Assembly (NCBI RefSeq): GCF_039555335.1
Contig: NC_092646.1
Span: 31,139,680 to 31,203,679 of the forward strand
Direction: 5' to 3'
Length of the DNA: 64,000 bases
From: Amphiura filiformis
Taxonomy: Eukaryota; Echinodermata; Ophiuroidea; Amphilepidida; Amphiuridae
Shown: piece after piece, positions 12,301-20,662 of the stretch
Position numbering within the stretch: the first letter of the stretch is position 1
Layout of the letters: every line of letters begins with the position of its first letter
Position numbers and translations under genes: made by a program
The notes under the pieces: generated by a model
Databases searched by the model: none
Told to the model about the DNA's origin: nothing
Seen by the model: the letters and a program-made list of their open reading frames with translations, nothing else

Positions 12301-15300
12301 CCACCCCCATTTTTGAAGTAAAATCTAGGGGGGGTGGGCTTATACCCGAGTGGTTACGGTACTAACAAAATTCTCTCCACTGAAATGTAAGTTTCTATGT
12401 ATTTACATTTGCATATGTTATGATTTTATTATGATAGTGGTCAAGCTCTGAAAAGATCAATGCCTCAACCAGTTACACCGGCTAAACGTCCACGGAACAC
12501 ACCGGCACCATCAACTCCTAATGGCCACTCTATTCCTACTTCATCTCCTGCAACACCATTGGTAAATCCACAGTCTCCGTCGCAGTCACCTAGCAGAGCT
12601 CCGAAGATGGCAACTCCGAAACTCGCTTTATCAGCTGCAACACCAGTGAGAAAACCACGGTCTCCATTGCAATCACCATCACAGTCACCTGATAGAACCC
12701 CAGACCCGGCAACTCCAAAAAAAGGTTTGATCAGGTAATAAACATACCCAATTCTTTGCATATTTTGTTCAATCAATCATTATTAACGCAGCAAGCAAAA
12801 TACATACAAGCAGGCAAAGATTGTATACAAATGCCCAGGACATGTACCAGGGTGAGCAAAGCTGACCCGGATACGGTGCAGGGCTGTACACAAGACAGTG
12901 AATTAAAACAAAAAACATAGACCTATGCATAACAAGGCAATAAATACAATAATGCAAGAGGCAAATGAAAGGCAAAATACTTAAAGCTTGAGATGAGGTT
13001 GACCAGATGAGCCCCATGTCGGTTCATGACGGGCGTTCCAGATAGTATAACTGGAGAGGATAGCAAGTTTGCTCAGGTCCTTTTTGATTGATCTGGGTGG
13101 TTTGGTTTCGACAAAGAAGATGTTGGAAATCCTTTTGGTGGTATCGGGTGTAACCAAACCACGTGACCCGATTTCTATGCAGGTGAGATTGCAAGTGAAG
13201 CCATTCTCGGAAATGTCTGATATGAGGTCTGTATATTTTTTAGTTTTGCGGTCATGAGCCATGCTAATATTTAATTGTTCAAACGGAATTGTCAACTCAA
13301 CCAAGTGGACATAATTCTTTTCAGTGTTGATTATAACAATATCTGGACGGATTTTTGAGACTATGACATTGACAGGAAGAGTGCCACCGGTAGTGGAAAA
13401 ACCGGGCATGTCGGAAAAGATCTGGATAGTTGTTGTAGTGGCATTTTTAAGATATTGTAGAAGATAGTTTAGGATTGAATCATGGCTTTTCCATTTAAAA
13501 TCCACAGTAACCCTGTGGAAGATTCTGGAAATATCTTTCACAGGGGGAGTATAAATTTCGAATGGAATAAACACAGTAGGCAGTTTCTTTTGAATTTCAT
13601 ACACCCGCTGAGAAATATTCAACCTGAATATCCAAGAGGGAGGGTGAGTTTTCAAATGGAGCTGCCTCATGTGGTCATTCCATTTGAAATTCATACTCCC
13701 CCTGTGGAAGATATTTCCAAAACCTTCCACAGGGGCAGTGTGGATTTTAAATGGAATTTGCAACATATATGTTATGGAATAAATTTCCGAAGCTGTAGCT
13801 TTCATTTGAGATTAAAATAAAGTTGCTACCACATGTACAAAAAGTTACACCAAATGAAAGGTCCTTGACCCGATTAACAGCGTCATCATCCATTTTTCTT
13901 CATCAAAACTGAGGTTTTGGTGTCAGAAGAAAGCTCATATTTTTGTCATTATCCCAGTGAAATTTAACGCCAGAGATATATTTCGTTTAAGTGGTATGAA
14001 CAAAAATGTAGTGATTTGTGGTAACCACACCTTAAGTGTTTGTAATATCCTATGGGTCATTGTTATTAGACTACTCCGTAGTCCACTTGCCCATTGTGCA
14101 TACTCTGGTTATTGCATTTAAGCTTAAAACTCTGATTTAATTAATTTGTGCACAATTGATAGATTTTCACAACTGATCTTTTCAGTCACCGTACCCCCTC
14201 TGTTTGTATCTTCCGAAGTGGACTACTGACTTTGGATTGCGATTTGCATGCTTAACATGGCTGTCTATGGATGAGATTGTCGGATTTCTGGCCTACTAAA
14301 ATTGGCAATGATGTAATGCATCTTTAAATGGCTCTGGCTTGTGATTGGTCGCCCATATCCTGTTATGGTTTAAATCCTCCAGGCACCTGCCATTACCATT
14401 AATAACTACATGGTACACAACTATGCGGCCTTTGTGTTGGCGGGAACATTAAACTCCCATAGGTACATGAGCGCGTCTTGTACCATGCTTGTACTTCCAA
14501 GCTTTGTGCGTGCGGTTAAATTGGATTGATAAACAAGTATGATTGACAGTGTGTGTGTTAGGGACTTTGCCCGATCAAAGTCCTGTTTAAAATGCAATGT
14601 CCATAGTCAATTTTTAACCCGGACTTTCGCGATTAATAAACTGGTAGATTCTAAAATCAGAATTGTTCAGTATTGAAGTGCCAATATAATTATGACATTT
14701 AAATATGATATGTTGCATTCAATAATATAAGCCTACGTATACTTTACTTTTACTGTCACTAATATAATTATATAAACTTTTTCATAACAATTTTATACTA
14801 GTATTTTGATGTAATAAATATCAGTATAATTTTGAGTTCAACTGAATCCTTTCATCATGATTAATGACATGTTTTATTTATCAAAAATCGACTATGGCAT
14901 AGTCTACATTGTTATAGGCCTTTTTGCTATCAAAACCACTGGAGCAATACAACTCAAAATTTGGAAACATATTGTTAGGTCGTCCGAAGGTATACCTTAT
15001 GGCATCACGAGTCGTGTGTCGGTATGTATGTCCATCCGGCTGTCTGTGTTTGTCTTGAAAAATAGCATTATATAAGACTTTTTGTTAAAATTTGGTCTCA
15101 TATGAAGGGTTTAACTTTTGCAACCAAACTTGGGTCATAGCTGCATTATGGGTGCCTTCATGTGTTGGTGGTATCAAATGTCACATTGAAGTCCAAAGTC
15201 ATTTCCGGTCAACTTGTAAATAGGCTGAAAAAGACAAATCTGGACTCACATGAACAGTTCAAATCCAATTTTATGTCAAACTTGGGCCATACCTACACTA

Positions 15301-18300
15301 TTAATATAGAAACTTTCATGTAATAGTGGTGATCAAGGTCACACACACAAGATCAAAGGTCATTTGAGGTCAACTTGTAAAATAGGCTGAAAATTAAAAA
15401 AAAACAAAAACCAAATTGTCTCATACCTATCTGGGACCGCCATCCCTATTTTTTTAATTGTAGGCGTCAATCTAAAACGAAAAACAGAACATGAAAAATC
15501 AGGTCATGCTTCTTTAAAAGTGTCGAGATTTCTTTTATTTTTTGGACCACCCTATAAAAGTGCAAGGATGTATTTTGTTCATTTGTATACTGAAGCCTTT
15601 CCCTTGCTTCCTATTTTACAGATTCAAGTTGAAGGCTGACTTCACCAAGAAGAATAAGTTGGATAAAGAGACGCAAGTGGGGGAAGACGATTTAACCTTC
15701 CATGATGATGACATACAATCAACATTTAAGGCATCATCATCTTTGCGTACAAAAGAGGAACTTGTCAAGAAAGCCAATAAGTCGGAGGAGGATTTAGCAC
15801 AGTTGAAAGAGAAATACCAGGAGCTGGTGAAGAAACAAGAAGTAATGGAAAAAGAGATGAACGAAGTGAAACAGGAGTTACAGGTGAGAACAGTCGCTTG
15901 GCCAAAATTTGTAAAGCACACTGCAGTGCATTTTTCTTTATTCAACCTTATTAGTGCTCAAGTTGCTTATTTGAATCATCTGAAGGGGATGCTTAACCCC
16001 ATGAGAACTACCTGCCGATTGGCCAAAAAGAAGTTTTCAATATCAATTGGACCAATCAGCAACATTGTTAGAATAATTTCACCACACAAAAAAATTGGTG
16101 TGAATTATTTGCAAAAGTCCATTCTGATTGGTGATTAAAGTGAAGATATCATGTAATTGACCAATCAGAGGCAATGTTAGATCGGCAGGTAGTGCTCAGG
16201 TGGTTAATATGTTTAATAAAATACAAAGTGGATATATTCCATGCATGTTGAATTTAGAATACCTCTCAAACAAGCTTTACAACCATTATGTGCATACTAA
16301 TATCAAGATGATTTAGGCCTATGGTGATCCTACTGACATTAAGTGCACTGATGGGGTTGCTTAAACAGATGCAATTAGGGTAAAGGAAGGAAGGTTTTAT
16401 TTCAAACTCTAATGGTGACCCACAGGTCAAATTGCTAGAATTTACATTAAACACACCTAAACAGACACAATGCAGTTTTGCAGGCAGGCAGCTTAATCAG
16501 CGCCAATATTGCAACATTGAAACAAACAACTATACAAATATCCAACTCCACCCATCCCCTCTGTAGGCAATGAGGATAAAGTGCCTTGCCCAAGGACACA
16601 ACACGTTGACACTCAGCCACACATGCTCCACCAGTTAAGGCCTAAGTAGGTGGAATATGGCACTTAAAATTGACCTTGCACTCAGTGAACCTTTGTCTTA
16701 ATGGTCCATGCAATCAATATTAGTATGTTCTCACCCTGAAAAAATAACATGTACAGGCAAACTTCTTGTTGGAGATGTGAATGTTCAATAGGAAGCTATG
16801 GACCTGTAGGTCCGATGAAAATTGGTTTGGGCTAACTCGTTTTCACTGTGCCAAATCAACTCTGAGCAAACACTGTTTAGAGTTTGCTGATGTGCAGGGT
16901 TCGGGTTTTGCTGGCAAAAACCTATTTTTTGCCAGCAAAGTGGCAAAAAATGGCAAAAACTGTAATATAGTCAGCCCATACACAACTTTTAATGAATCAT
17001 TCAACAAATATTTCGTCTCATCAAGTCCTGAAAATGAAGTTTTGATGAAAAAGGTTTGAATATGATACAACACATTTCAGTTAGTGCACTAGAGAGCAAT
17101 GAAACCCATGCATTTAATTTCTTAATATGTTACTTACAGTGATAAAATCTGACCTTGTTACACTCAGAAAATTATTTTTGTTGCTCTAACCCTAACCCCT
17201 AAGGGCTTTTCGGTGACGGAAGGGAAAGAAGGAAAGAATAAAGAGAGAAAAGAAGGAAAGAAGTTGTTTGCTCTGGGTGGGATTGAACCCGAGACCCTCG
17301 CATGCCAAGCACTCGGTCGGCGACACTTTGCCACGGGTCTTGGGCTTCGCTGCCAGCGAAACTGCGTGCCTATAAATCACTTAGGGCGATTGCGTCATCA
17401 CACCACGTGGGATGCATGCACGAACAGCGCATATATCAAGTAGTATTCAGGCGGGTTAGGGTTAAGGAAGCCTATACTGAGTTTCGATAGTGGTAACCTA
17501 ACCCTAACCCCCTAAGGGCTTTTCGGCGACGGGAAGGGAAAGAAGGAAAGAATAAAGAGAGAAAAGAAGGAAAGAAGTTGTTTGCTCTGGGTGGGATTCG
17601 GTCGGCGACACTTTGCCACGGGTCTTGGGCTTCGCTGGCCAGCGAAACCGTGCCTATAAATCACTTAGGGCAATTGCGTCATCACACCACGTGGATGCAT
17701 GCACGAACAGCGCATATATCAAGTAGTATTTTGTAGTATTCAGGCGGGTTAGGGTTAATGATTTGTTTTGAGATGAAAAAGTGCACAATTTTTCACTATT
17801 TTAGTTTTTGCCATTTTTGCCGGCAAGAACTGTTTTTGCCAAGCAGTATAAACCGTGGTTTTTCCACCAGCGGCAAAAACCTGCAAACCCTGCTGATGTG
17901 TGATTTTGGGATTTGAGCACCATAATAACCTGCACTTTTGTTTTTTAAATATGTTCCATCAGGTGAAGGTCAAAGAAATCAAACAACACAAAGAAAAACA
18001 GCAAGTTATCACCAGCAAACTTGCCGCAGCTCAACAGGAAGCCAGCGATGCAAAAAGCAAGTTAGAAGGCTCGGAGAAGAAGGCCAGTGATCTAAATCAA
18101 ACCATACAATCGCTTAGACAACAACTCAATCAAGCGCAAAATCAAGCAAACAGTCAAGATGTGTTGGAGGGTCTTCGTGTCAATGTGTTGAGTTTACTCA
18201 GAACTCTGATCGATCAAAACGATGTGAACTTGGATGATTTTGTTAAGGATCCAAGAAGCGCCGAAGTGGATGACATTCTAAGGAAAACTATAGATGATAA

Positions 18301-18313
18301 CAGTAAAGAGTGA
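218..18313 (+). CDS. MORC3-like gene A, 3' part (exons joined; 5' end outside window)
   Basis: This is the C-terminal two thirds of a MORC-family chromatin ATPase. Visible coding exons are 218-329, 2231-2353, 5104-5184, 8531-8570, 10314-10393, 12438-12734, 15622-15883 and 17963-18313, about 448 codons, all with GT-AG borders and matching phases. Domains in order: end of the S5/ATPase module (KLNDYW motif), CW zinc finger, acidic segment, Pro/Ser/Thr-rich linker with SPSQSP repeats, and a long Lys/Glu/Gln-rich coiled coil ending in an LRVNV...LL...VDDIL tail like the MORC3 C terminus. MORC proteins are nuclear GHKL ATPases that dimerise on DNA; the CW finger binds H3K4-methylated histone tails (family knowledge). 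The gene lies 16 kb upstream of paralog B in the same orientation. The first visible exon has one extra A (in 300-304) that breaks the frame, so the gene is either damaged there or misassembled by one base. Family assignment is sure; the choice between MORC3 and MORC4 orthology is not. Confidence 0.9.
420..700. repeat. Dispersed repeat family R1, first copy
   Basis: The blocks ACTTGATGTGGG, CAAAAACAGCAAATGTAGGC, TAGCCAAAA...CCAGTTCCAAGGCCCACAGAA and GTGATGAAAATCACTGTGCA recur at 39735-39915. The motif CTTACTATAAATAGGGGAAT near 675 recurs at the very end of the window (63981-64000). No coding capacity was seen. Confidence 0.7.
1385..1535. repeat. Dispersed repeat family R1, second copy
   Basis: It shares AAATCAAACAACC, GCAAAGTTTGATGGCCAAAA and GTACACTGGAAGTGATGAAA with 39930-40075. 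It is a diverged half of the same family as 420-700 and directly precedes a Penelope-like terminal hairpin. Confidence 0.65.
1556..1585 (-). mobile_element. Penelope-like terminal hairpin, hammerhead-like core
   Basis: Read on the minus strand it has CTGAGGA, a six-base stem GAGCAG/CTGCTC with a five-base loop, then GAAAC. CUGANGA...GAAA is the core layout of hammerhead ribozymes, which are known in terminal repeats of Penelope-like retroelements. One extra A separates the core from the stem, so activity is doubtful. Confidence 0.4.
1731..2138. repeat. Long inverted repeat (hairpin), 22-28 base loop
   Basis: The left arm 1731-1894 and right arm 1923-2138 are near-perfect reverse complements (for example TAAAGATGCCTTGTTTATC against its complement). 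The right arm has a 52-base extra piece at 2049-2100. The hairpin ends about 90 bases before the CW exon of gene A. Confidence 0.9.
2231..2353 (+). CDS. Gene A exon: CW zinc finger
   Basis: It reads DPDWVQCDRCQKWRKLP...QWYCEMNPDPYH. The first two zinc cysteines (CDRC), the Trp of WVQC, the WRKLP motif and the third Cys (WYC) are all present; the fourth Cys is in the next exon (SHCS). The aromatic residues that form the methyl-lysine cage in CW domains are intact, so the finger looks functional. Acceptor CACACAG, donor GTAGGT. Confidence 0.93.
2414..2617. mobile_element. TTAA-flanked MITE, diverged copy
   Basis: It begins TTAA-CCCCATGAGAACTACCTG like the copies at 15997 and 62254 and ends near GGGAGTTAA. 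The interior has several ACCAATCA boxes in both orientations. Confidence 0.55.
2743..3287. mobile_element. Small inverted-repeat element, 14-bp ends
   Basis: GAGCCGTAAATTCC near 2748 and GGAATTTACGGCTC near 3272 form terminal inverted repeats about 540 bases apart. The C-rich sequences outside it (2640-2740 and 3420-3580) resemble the CAGCCCC hairpin family, so it may have inserted into that element. Confidence 0.55.
3870..4135. mobile_element. Inverted-repeat element with GTCCACCACAAA ends
   Basis: CACATATGTGACCGTCCACC at 3876-3895 and its approximate complement TTTGTGGTGGATGGGCACAT at 4115-4134 face each other. No coding region. The CCACCACAAA motif appears again at the hairpin 10602-10853. 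Confidence 0.55.
4272..5078 (+). mobile_element. tRNA-derived SINE, split by a hairpin insertion
   Basis: The head has a pol III A box (TTGGCGCAGCAGTATA) and B box (GGTTCAAGCCC at 4333-4343) at tRNA-like spacing. The 3' part after the insertion (4745-5078) ends in ACTATATAAATCC and a TTATTGTTATTAT tail typical of retroposed SINEs. Confidence 0.65.
4433..4736. mobile_element. Hairpin MITE inserted in the SINE
   Basis: GAAGAGCAG at the left end and CTGCTCTTC at the right end are inverted; internal arms GACGAGTCCGTTTT and AAAACGGACTCGTGC also pair. No open reading frame. Confidence 0.6.
5104..5184 (+). CDS. Gene A exon: last CW cysteine and acidic tail
   Basis: It reads HCSIEQELEDTDDARPSNNK and continues to TRKQ, parallel to exon 53534-53611 of gene B. 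It supplies the fourth zinc-binding Cys of the CW domain. Acceptor TTTCAG, donor GTAAGT; phases fit both neighbours. Confidence 0.9.
5985..6014. repeat. Perfect 30-bp palindrome
   Basis: TACACAGCGAATTTG is followed at once by its exact reverse complement. ATTCGCTGTGTA recurs at 6940-6952, so the palindrome may be the left end of the unit that ends there. Confidence 0.8.
6230..6960. repeat. Diverged internal repeats carrying GGTCAAAGGTCA motifs
   Basis: About four decayed units of 140-150 bases, each with (G)GGTCAAAGGTCAT followed by an AT-rich stretch (motifs at 6318, 6463 and 6609, plus a weaker one near 6760). The GGGTCA-A-AGGTCA arrangement equals a DR1 nuclear-receptor site. No coding potential. 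Confidence 0.55.
7000..8520. other. Intron of gene A, nothing recognised
   Basis: AT-rich intronic sequence between the exons at 5104 and 8531. No long open frame, RNA gene or clear repeat structure was seen here. Confidence 0.5.
8531..8570 (+). CDS. Gene A exon: short charged segment
   Basis: Forty bases between CCTCAG and GTATTG encode SEAAEEVQRREE, matching the start of the gene B exon at 58268. It leaves the frame at phase 0, as required by the next exon. Too short to identify alone; supported by position, phase and the paralog. Confidence 0.8.
8705..9112. repeat. Cluster of inverted ATTGCTCCTGGTTC motifs
   Basis: ATTGCTCCTGGTTC (8716, 8771, 9092) alternates with its complement GAACCAGGAGCAAT (8743, 9066) and variants near 9014 and 9040, forming at least two short hairpins. 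It begins 135 bases after the 40-base exon of gene A. Confidence 0.7.
10050..10165. repeat. Fragment of AGGCCAAAAAA hairpin family
   Basis: The right half, CTGCATTTC...CAAGCTTTGAAACAAACC followed by a T-run, matches the right arm of 61673-61919; the left arm is missing. Confidence 0.55.
10314..10393 (+). CDS. Gene A exon: acidic linker
   Basis: It reads [20 protein letters not shown] followed by NKITKVK, nearly the same as gene B exon 63809-63891. Acceptor CATCCTAG, donor GTAAGT. Gene B has two extra exons (59585-59679 and 61494-61595) before the equivalent exon; in gene A they are absent or were not recognised. Confidence 0.88.
10434..10592. mobile_element. Small element with TGGCGTGTCCAGG ends
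   Basis: TGGCGTGTCCAGG near 10431 and CCTGGACACGCCA near 10575 are exact complements at the ends; the interior is G-rich on the left. A related fragment is at 44485-44605. Confidence 0.65.
10602..10853. mobile_element. Hairpin MITE, about 80-bp arms
   Basis: Left arm from ATTATGGGCCATTTGGTGGA to CTGCACAG, right arm its reverse complement ending CCACAAATGGGCCATAAT. Matching arms include CACTACAAGATTCCTATTG. The short loop is CA/GT-rich. No transposase. Confidence 0.85.
11967..12362. mobile_element. MITE with 30-bp TACCGTAACC inverted ends
   Basis: The ends GTACCGTAACCACCCGGGTA and, at the far side, the complement ending GTGGTTACGGTAC are almost perfect over 30 bases, followed inside by TATAAGCCCACC copies (at least three, plus one in the right arm). 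It lies 75 bases before the Pro-rich exon of gene A. No open reading frame. Confidence 0.85.
12438..12734 (+). CDS. Gene A exon: Pro/Ser/Thr-rich linker with SPSQSP repeats
   Basis: The exon encodes about 98 residues dominated by Pro, Ser, Thr and Ala, with a basic KRPRNTPAP stretch and repeats of SPSQSP(S/D)R. Many SP/TP pairs are potential proline-directed kinase sites, and KRPR may be a nuclear localisation signal (inference). Acceptor ATGATAG, donor GTAATA; in phase with both neighbours. Such low-complexity linkers sit between CW and coiled coil in MORC3/4. Confidence 0.88.
12981..13805 (-). pseudogene. Open frame with retroelement-like C-terminal domain (fragment)
   Basis: An uninterrupted frame of 274 codons on the minus strand, inside an intron of gene A. 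The downstream two thirds read RPDIVIINTEKNYVHLVELT, then PFE, a basic RKTKKY segment, IEIGSRG and a C-terminal NARHEP. RPD...VEL resembles a PD-(D/E)xK nuclease core, and this kind of segment is found at the C end of reverse-transcriptase-bearing elements of marine invertebrates (recalled, not searched). The first third is translated hairpin repeat (13478-13785), so the true coding start is not at 13805. No reverse transcriptase core is present. Probably a 5'-truncated element. Confidence 0.5.
13478..13785. repeat. Compound hairpin repeat, CCTGTGGAAGATAT motif
   Basis: CCCCTGTGGAAGATATTTCC and its complement GGAAATATCTTTCACAGGGG alternate, each flanked by ATTCCATTT or AAATGGAAT. At least four half-sites form nested hairpins. 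They continue the adjacent minus-strand frame by chance. Confidence 0.7.
14069..14904. mobile_element. TA-flanked MITE (family M1), copy 1
   Basis: The ends GACTACTCCGTAGTC and GACTATGGCATAGTC are each palindromic and inverted to one another, and both sides are flanked by TA (14067-14068, 14905-14906), as in Tc1/mariner-type elements. The copy at 37929-38678 shares the whole body. No transposase frame. Confidence 0.8.
15090..15430. repeat. Diverged ~180-base tandem units with GGTCAACTTGTAAA
   Basis: Two to three decayed units repeat GGTCTCATATGAA..., CAAACTTGGG(T/C)CATA and AGGTCAACTTGTAAA(T)AGGCTGAAAA. A related unit occurs at 45960-46050. Non-coding. Confidence 0.5.
15622..15883 (+). CDS. 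Gene A exon: start of C-terminal coiled coil
   Basis: It encodes FKLKADFTKKNKLDKETQVG, then a heptad-rich Lys/Glu/Gln stretch from LRTKEELVKKANK to EVKQELQ. Acceptor TTTTACAG, donor GTGAGA, phase 0 at the end. Composition and spacing of Leu/Val/Met predict a parallel coiled coil, the dimerisation segment of MORC proteins. Confidence 0.9.
15997..16203. mobile_element. TTAA-flanked MITE (family M2), copy 1
   Basis: TTAA (15993-15996) and TTAA (16204-16207) flank a 207-base unit with inverted ends CCCCATGAGAACTACCTGCC and its complement GGCAGGTAGTGCTCAGGTGG. The interior contains ACCAATCA boxes. The copy at 62254-62460 is in the opposite orientation. Confidence 0.8.
16545..16650. repeat. SINE-like remnant with TGCCTTGCCCAAGGACACAA
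   Basis: The segment AAAGTGCCTTGCCCAAGGAC, ACAACAC and ...CAGCCACAC resembles a widespread animal SINE/LINE tail motif (recalled). The element is truncated on both sides. Confidence 0.4.
17190..17461 (-). mobile_element. piggyBac-type MITE with telomere-like ends (family M3), copy 1
   Basis: The ends CCCTAACCC and GGGTTAGGG are inverted, flanked by CTAA and TTAA. On the minus strand the interior holds a tRNA-like block with a B box, here damaged by one missing base (complement of GGGATTGAACC). TTAA target and CCC ends fit piggyBac-type transposition. Confidence 0.7.
17502..17754 (-). mobile_element. piggyBac-type MITE with telomere-like ends (family M3), copy 2
   Basis: It is in direct tandem with copy 1, 40 bases apart, with CCCTAACCC and GGGTTAGGG ends and TTAA after the right end. 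Compared with copy 3 it lacks about 30 bases over the B-box region, so its tRNA-like part is broken. Confidence 0.7.
17963..18313 (+). CDS. Gene A last exon: coiled coil, C-terminal helical tail and stop
   Basis: The exon starts after TTCCATCAG at phase 0 and runs to TGA at 18311-18313, giving 116 residues. A coiled coil continues (KQHKEKQQVITSKL...), followed by GLRVNVLSLLRTLIDQNDVN and a VDDIL helix, which resembles the conserved end of MORC3. This fixes the end of the gene and its orientation. Confidence 0.93.
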   Translation: MKVKEIKQHKEKQQVITSKLAAAQQEASDAKSKLEGSEKKASDLNQTIQSLRQQLNQAQNQANSQDVLEGLRVNVLSLLRTLIDQNDVNLDDFVKDPRSAEVDDILRKTIDDNSKE

Positions 18314-19470
18314 TTTAGTGATTTTGACTTGAGTTAACTGGAACACACAGAGATAGTACTCTGCAAAAGTTTACATAATGACCATATCTTATCATTCTCA
18401 GAGAGTGACAGAAAACTTGCTAGTGATCGTATGTGAGTAGCCCAGGGGGTTTTCTCTCAACTTTGGTGGGGATGTGTGGTTGGAACATCGACAAATGTCC
18501 CAACCTTAAATCAAATTTTGAAGAAAAAGTGACCGGATTTTATACCAATTTTGGGAAAAAAATGTCAAATTTTGCTAAAAACTTTAAATAATTGACACTT
18601 TTTTGAGATAATTTGTAAAACACATCCTTTCTTAAACCAAATTTTCATGAAATCTAGGGCCATCAATAAGGGCTCATATTGAAACTCCCTTACACAGCAA
18701 GGTGTGCGCCATCCTGCAGCTTTCCTGTGCTAGCCTTCTTTTGTTAAAATCCTCGGCAGGGTGTATCACTGATGCATATAATCCATCCGTTTATGACCAA
18801 GCTTTCCTGAGGCTGGCAGCTTAGCGAGGGAATCCTGCCTTCTTTCTGTGTGAAAACGTGGTAGGGTATTTCAATATGAGCCCTAAACCAAAATGGCTGA
18901 AAATGCACCCTGAATATAAACTAAATAGCTAAAAATGTACACTGAATCTGCTGCACATCCCTATACCCTCATTTCTACTAAGAACCCCCTCCCTGGGGTG
19001 AGTAGCAATTGCACAACACTGCAGCATTTAACGTGTGTGTATACAGGGCGTAAACAGTGCCCATTGCTGCAACTCTGCTGCAGGTATGCGTGCCTTCAAA
19101 GTCGGCACAATGTGTGCGTTCACGTCGGTACTTTGTACTTCAGAGCAGACTGACTGTAGTGGAAACTTCAAATTGAACAACAGTTTGTGGCATGAGCATT
19201 ACAGAGGTTTTATGTGTATGGTTTAGTAGCACTTATGCATTGACAAAGTTGATTGATTCATCACACATTAAATTTTTCCAAGCATAATGTACTATTTTCC
19301 CCTCTATGATCTTCGCTGGCGGAGTCCAGGTGCCCATATCTTATTCAATGCTTGTGAAAAACGTTTTGATCAGTATAGCTTGAATGTTTTTTAATTACAT
19401 TTTTTACAAGAGCTTGTAATATATTTTACAGAGAGAGGAACAGAATCTGCTATGTAATAAATATACATAA
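18314..19470 (+). other. Probable 3' UTR of gene A
   Basis: Downstream of the stop codon. An AATAAA at 19456-19461 is a candidate poly(A) signal. A MITE (18669-18884) is embedded. The true transcript end cannot be read from sequence alone. Confidence 0.4.
18669..18884. mobile_element. Small inverted-repeat element in the 3' flank of gene A
   Basis: AGGGCTCATATTGAAA and its complement TTTCAATATGAGCCCT form the ends of a 216-base unit. No open frame. Confidence 0.7.
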
Positions 19471-19617
19471 AGTACAGTATATCTAATCAAACGTTTTTTA
19501 CCACTTCAGAAATAGTCATTATTTTTATTGTAAATAGCAATTGAGCTGAAATGTATACTTGCAATTTTCGTTTACTTGTTTCAACAGGTATTCACCTTTA
19601 CAAAGTGCCCAGCCCGC

Positions 19618-19825
19618 TTAGGCCACAAAAAGAAAATTGTTTGATTGGCGTAACATAAAAAATTAGGGTAGGTAGGTCAGAATTTTTTTTGTTTACTTTT
19701 TTTAAATTTAATTAATTAATTTTATTTTTGTGCAAAAAAAATTATTAAAAAAACTCTAGGGTCGGGCCTAATTTTAGGGCTGGTCGGGTGATGCCAATCA
19801 AACAATTTTTTGTGGCCTAATAACA
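19618..19825. mobile_element. Hairpin MITE with TTAGGCCACAAAAA ends
   Basis: TTAGGCCACAAAAA... and ...TTTTTTGTGGCCTAA are inverted ends; ATTGTTTGATTGGC and GCCAATCAAACAAT pair next to them. Central A/T-rich loop. Confidence 0.75.
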
Positions 19826-19907
19826 TTTTATAGGGTACTTGTAAAATGACTCGCAAAATTGAGGTATTATTAACCTACAAATACTGGGATGCCAATAACA
19901 GTAACAC

Positions 19908-20170
19908 AATTGAATACCTAAGTGGAAGAAGGGTCCAACTCCACCATTTTACAAAAATGAGTTAGACCTGGGCATCTTATTGCTAGCAGAGAGTCTTCCT
20001 TGTGTGTGAAAGAAGGGCTGAAATGCAGTCTATAAATAGTCTTCCAAGTACACTAAATATGGTTTCCATGGAAGAAAGGCTCAACTCCATGAAGTTGAGC
20101 CTTTCTTCCACAAATATTGGGAATATTTTGGCGATATGGAGTTGGGCCCTTCTTCCTCTGACGTATTCAA
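19908..20170. mobile_element. Hairpin element with an inner 17-bp perfect stem
   Basis: The outer arms (AATTGAATAC...GGAAGAAGGG at the left, complement at the right) enclose a second perfect stem, GGAAGAAAGGCTCAACT and its complement around 20070-20112, with a six-base loop. Confidence 0.75.
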
Positions 20171-20350
20171 TTTGTTAAATCAAAAAAAAATTAGTGCTGT
20201 ATTTTTTTAGGAATAGGGAGTAGTTTGACTAGTTTCAACTACATGCATTAAACTATGAACATTACAGATGCAGCACCATTGGTGCTCTTATAATTTCCGT
20301 GTAAATAATGAAAAAAATAATGCAGATATGAGCAGCTGTATTGTTTTATC

Positions 20351-20662
20351 TAAAGCGACAAAAAAAAAAAAAAAACTGTTCTACTGGAGGGGCGGTCGGG
20401 CATTTTGTTTTTATTTTTTTGGCTTTTTTTTTCTGGAGGCTAAAATTACCCTAAAATTTCACCAAAATCTGACAAATCTGAAGATTTTTTACAACCATAT
20501 TTCTAAACATTTTCAGTCAAAATTAATAAATTTTGGCCCGAAAGCAGCTGATTTTACATGATTTTAGCCAAATTTAAAAATAAATAAAAATAAAAACAAA
20601 TTCTCTTTTACACAAATTCTGGGTGGGTCGGGCCCGTAGAACGTTTTTTTTCGTCGCCTATA
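20351..20662. mobile_element. Hairpin MITE with AGCGACAAAAAA ends
   Basis: AAAGCGACAAAAA...CTGTTCTAC at the left pairs with GTAGAACG...TTTTCGTCGCCTA at the right; GGTCGGGC occurs inside both arms. AT-rich interior without a frame. Confidence 0.65.

Noticed and set aside
12465-12776. 103-codon minus-strand frame rich in Gly/Asp/Val
   Set aside because: It is the antisense of the Pro/Ser-rich exon 12438-12734, which has correct splice sites and phase.
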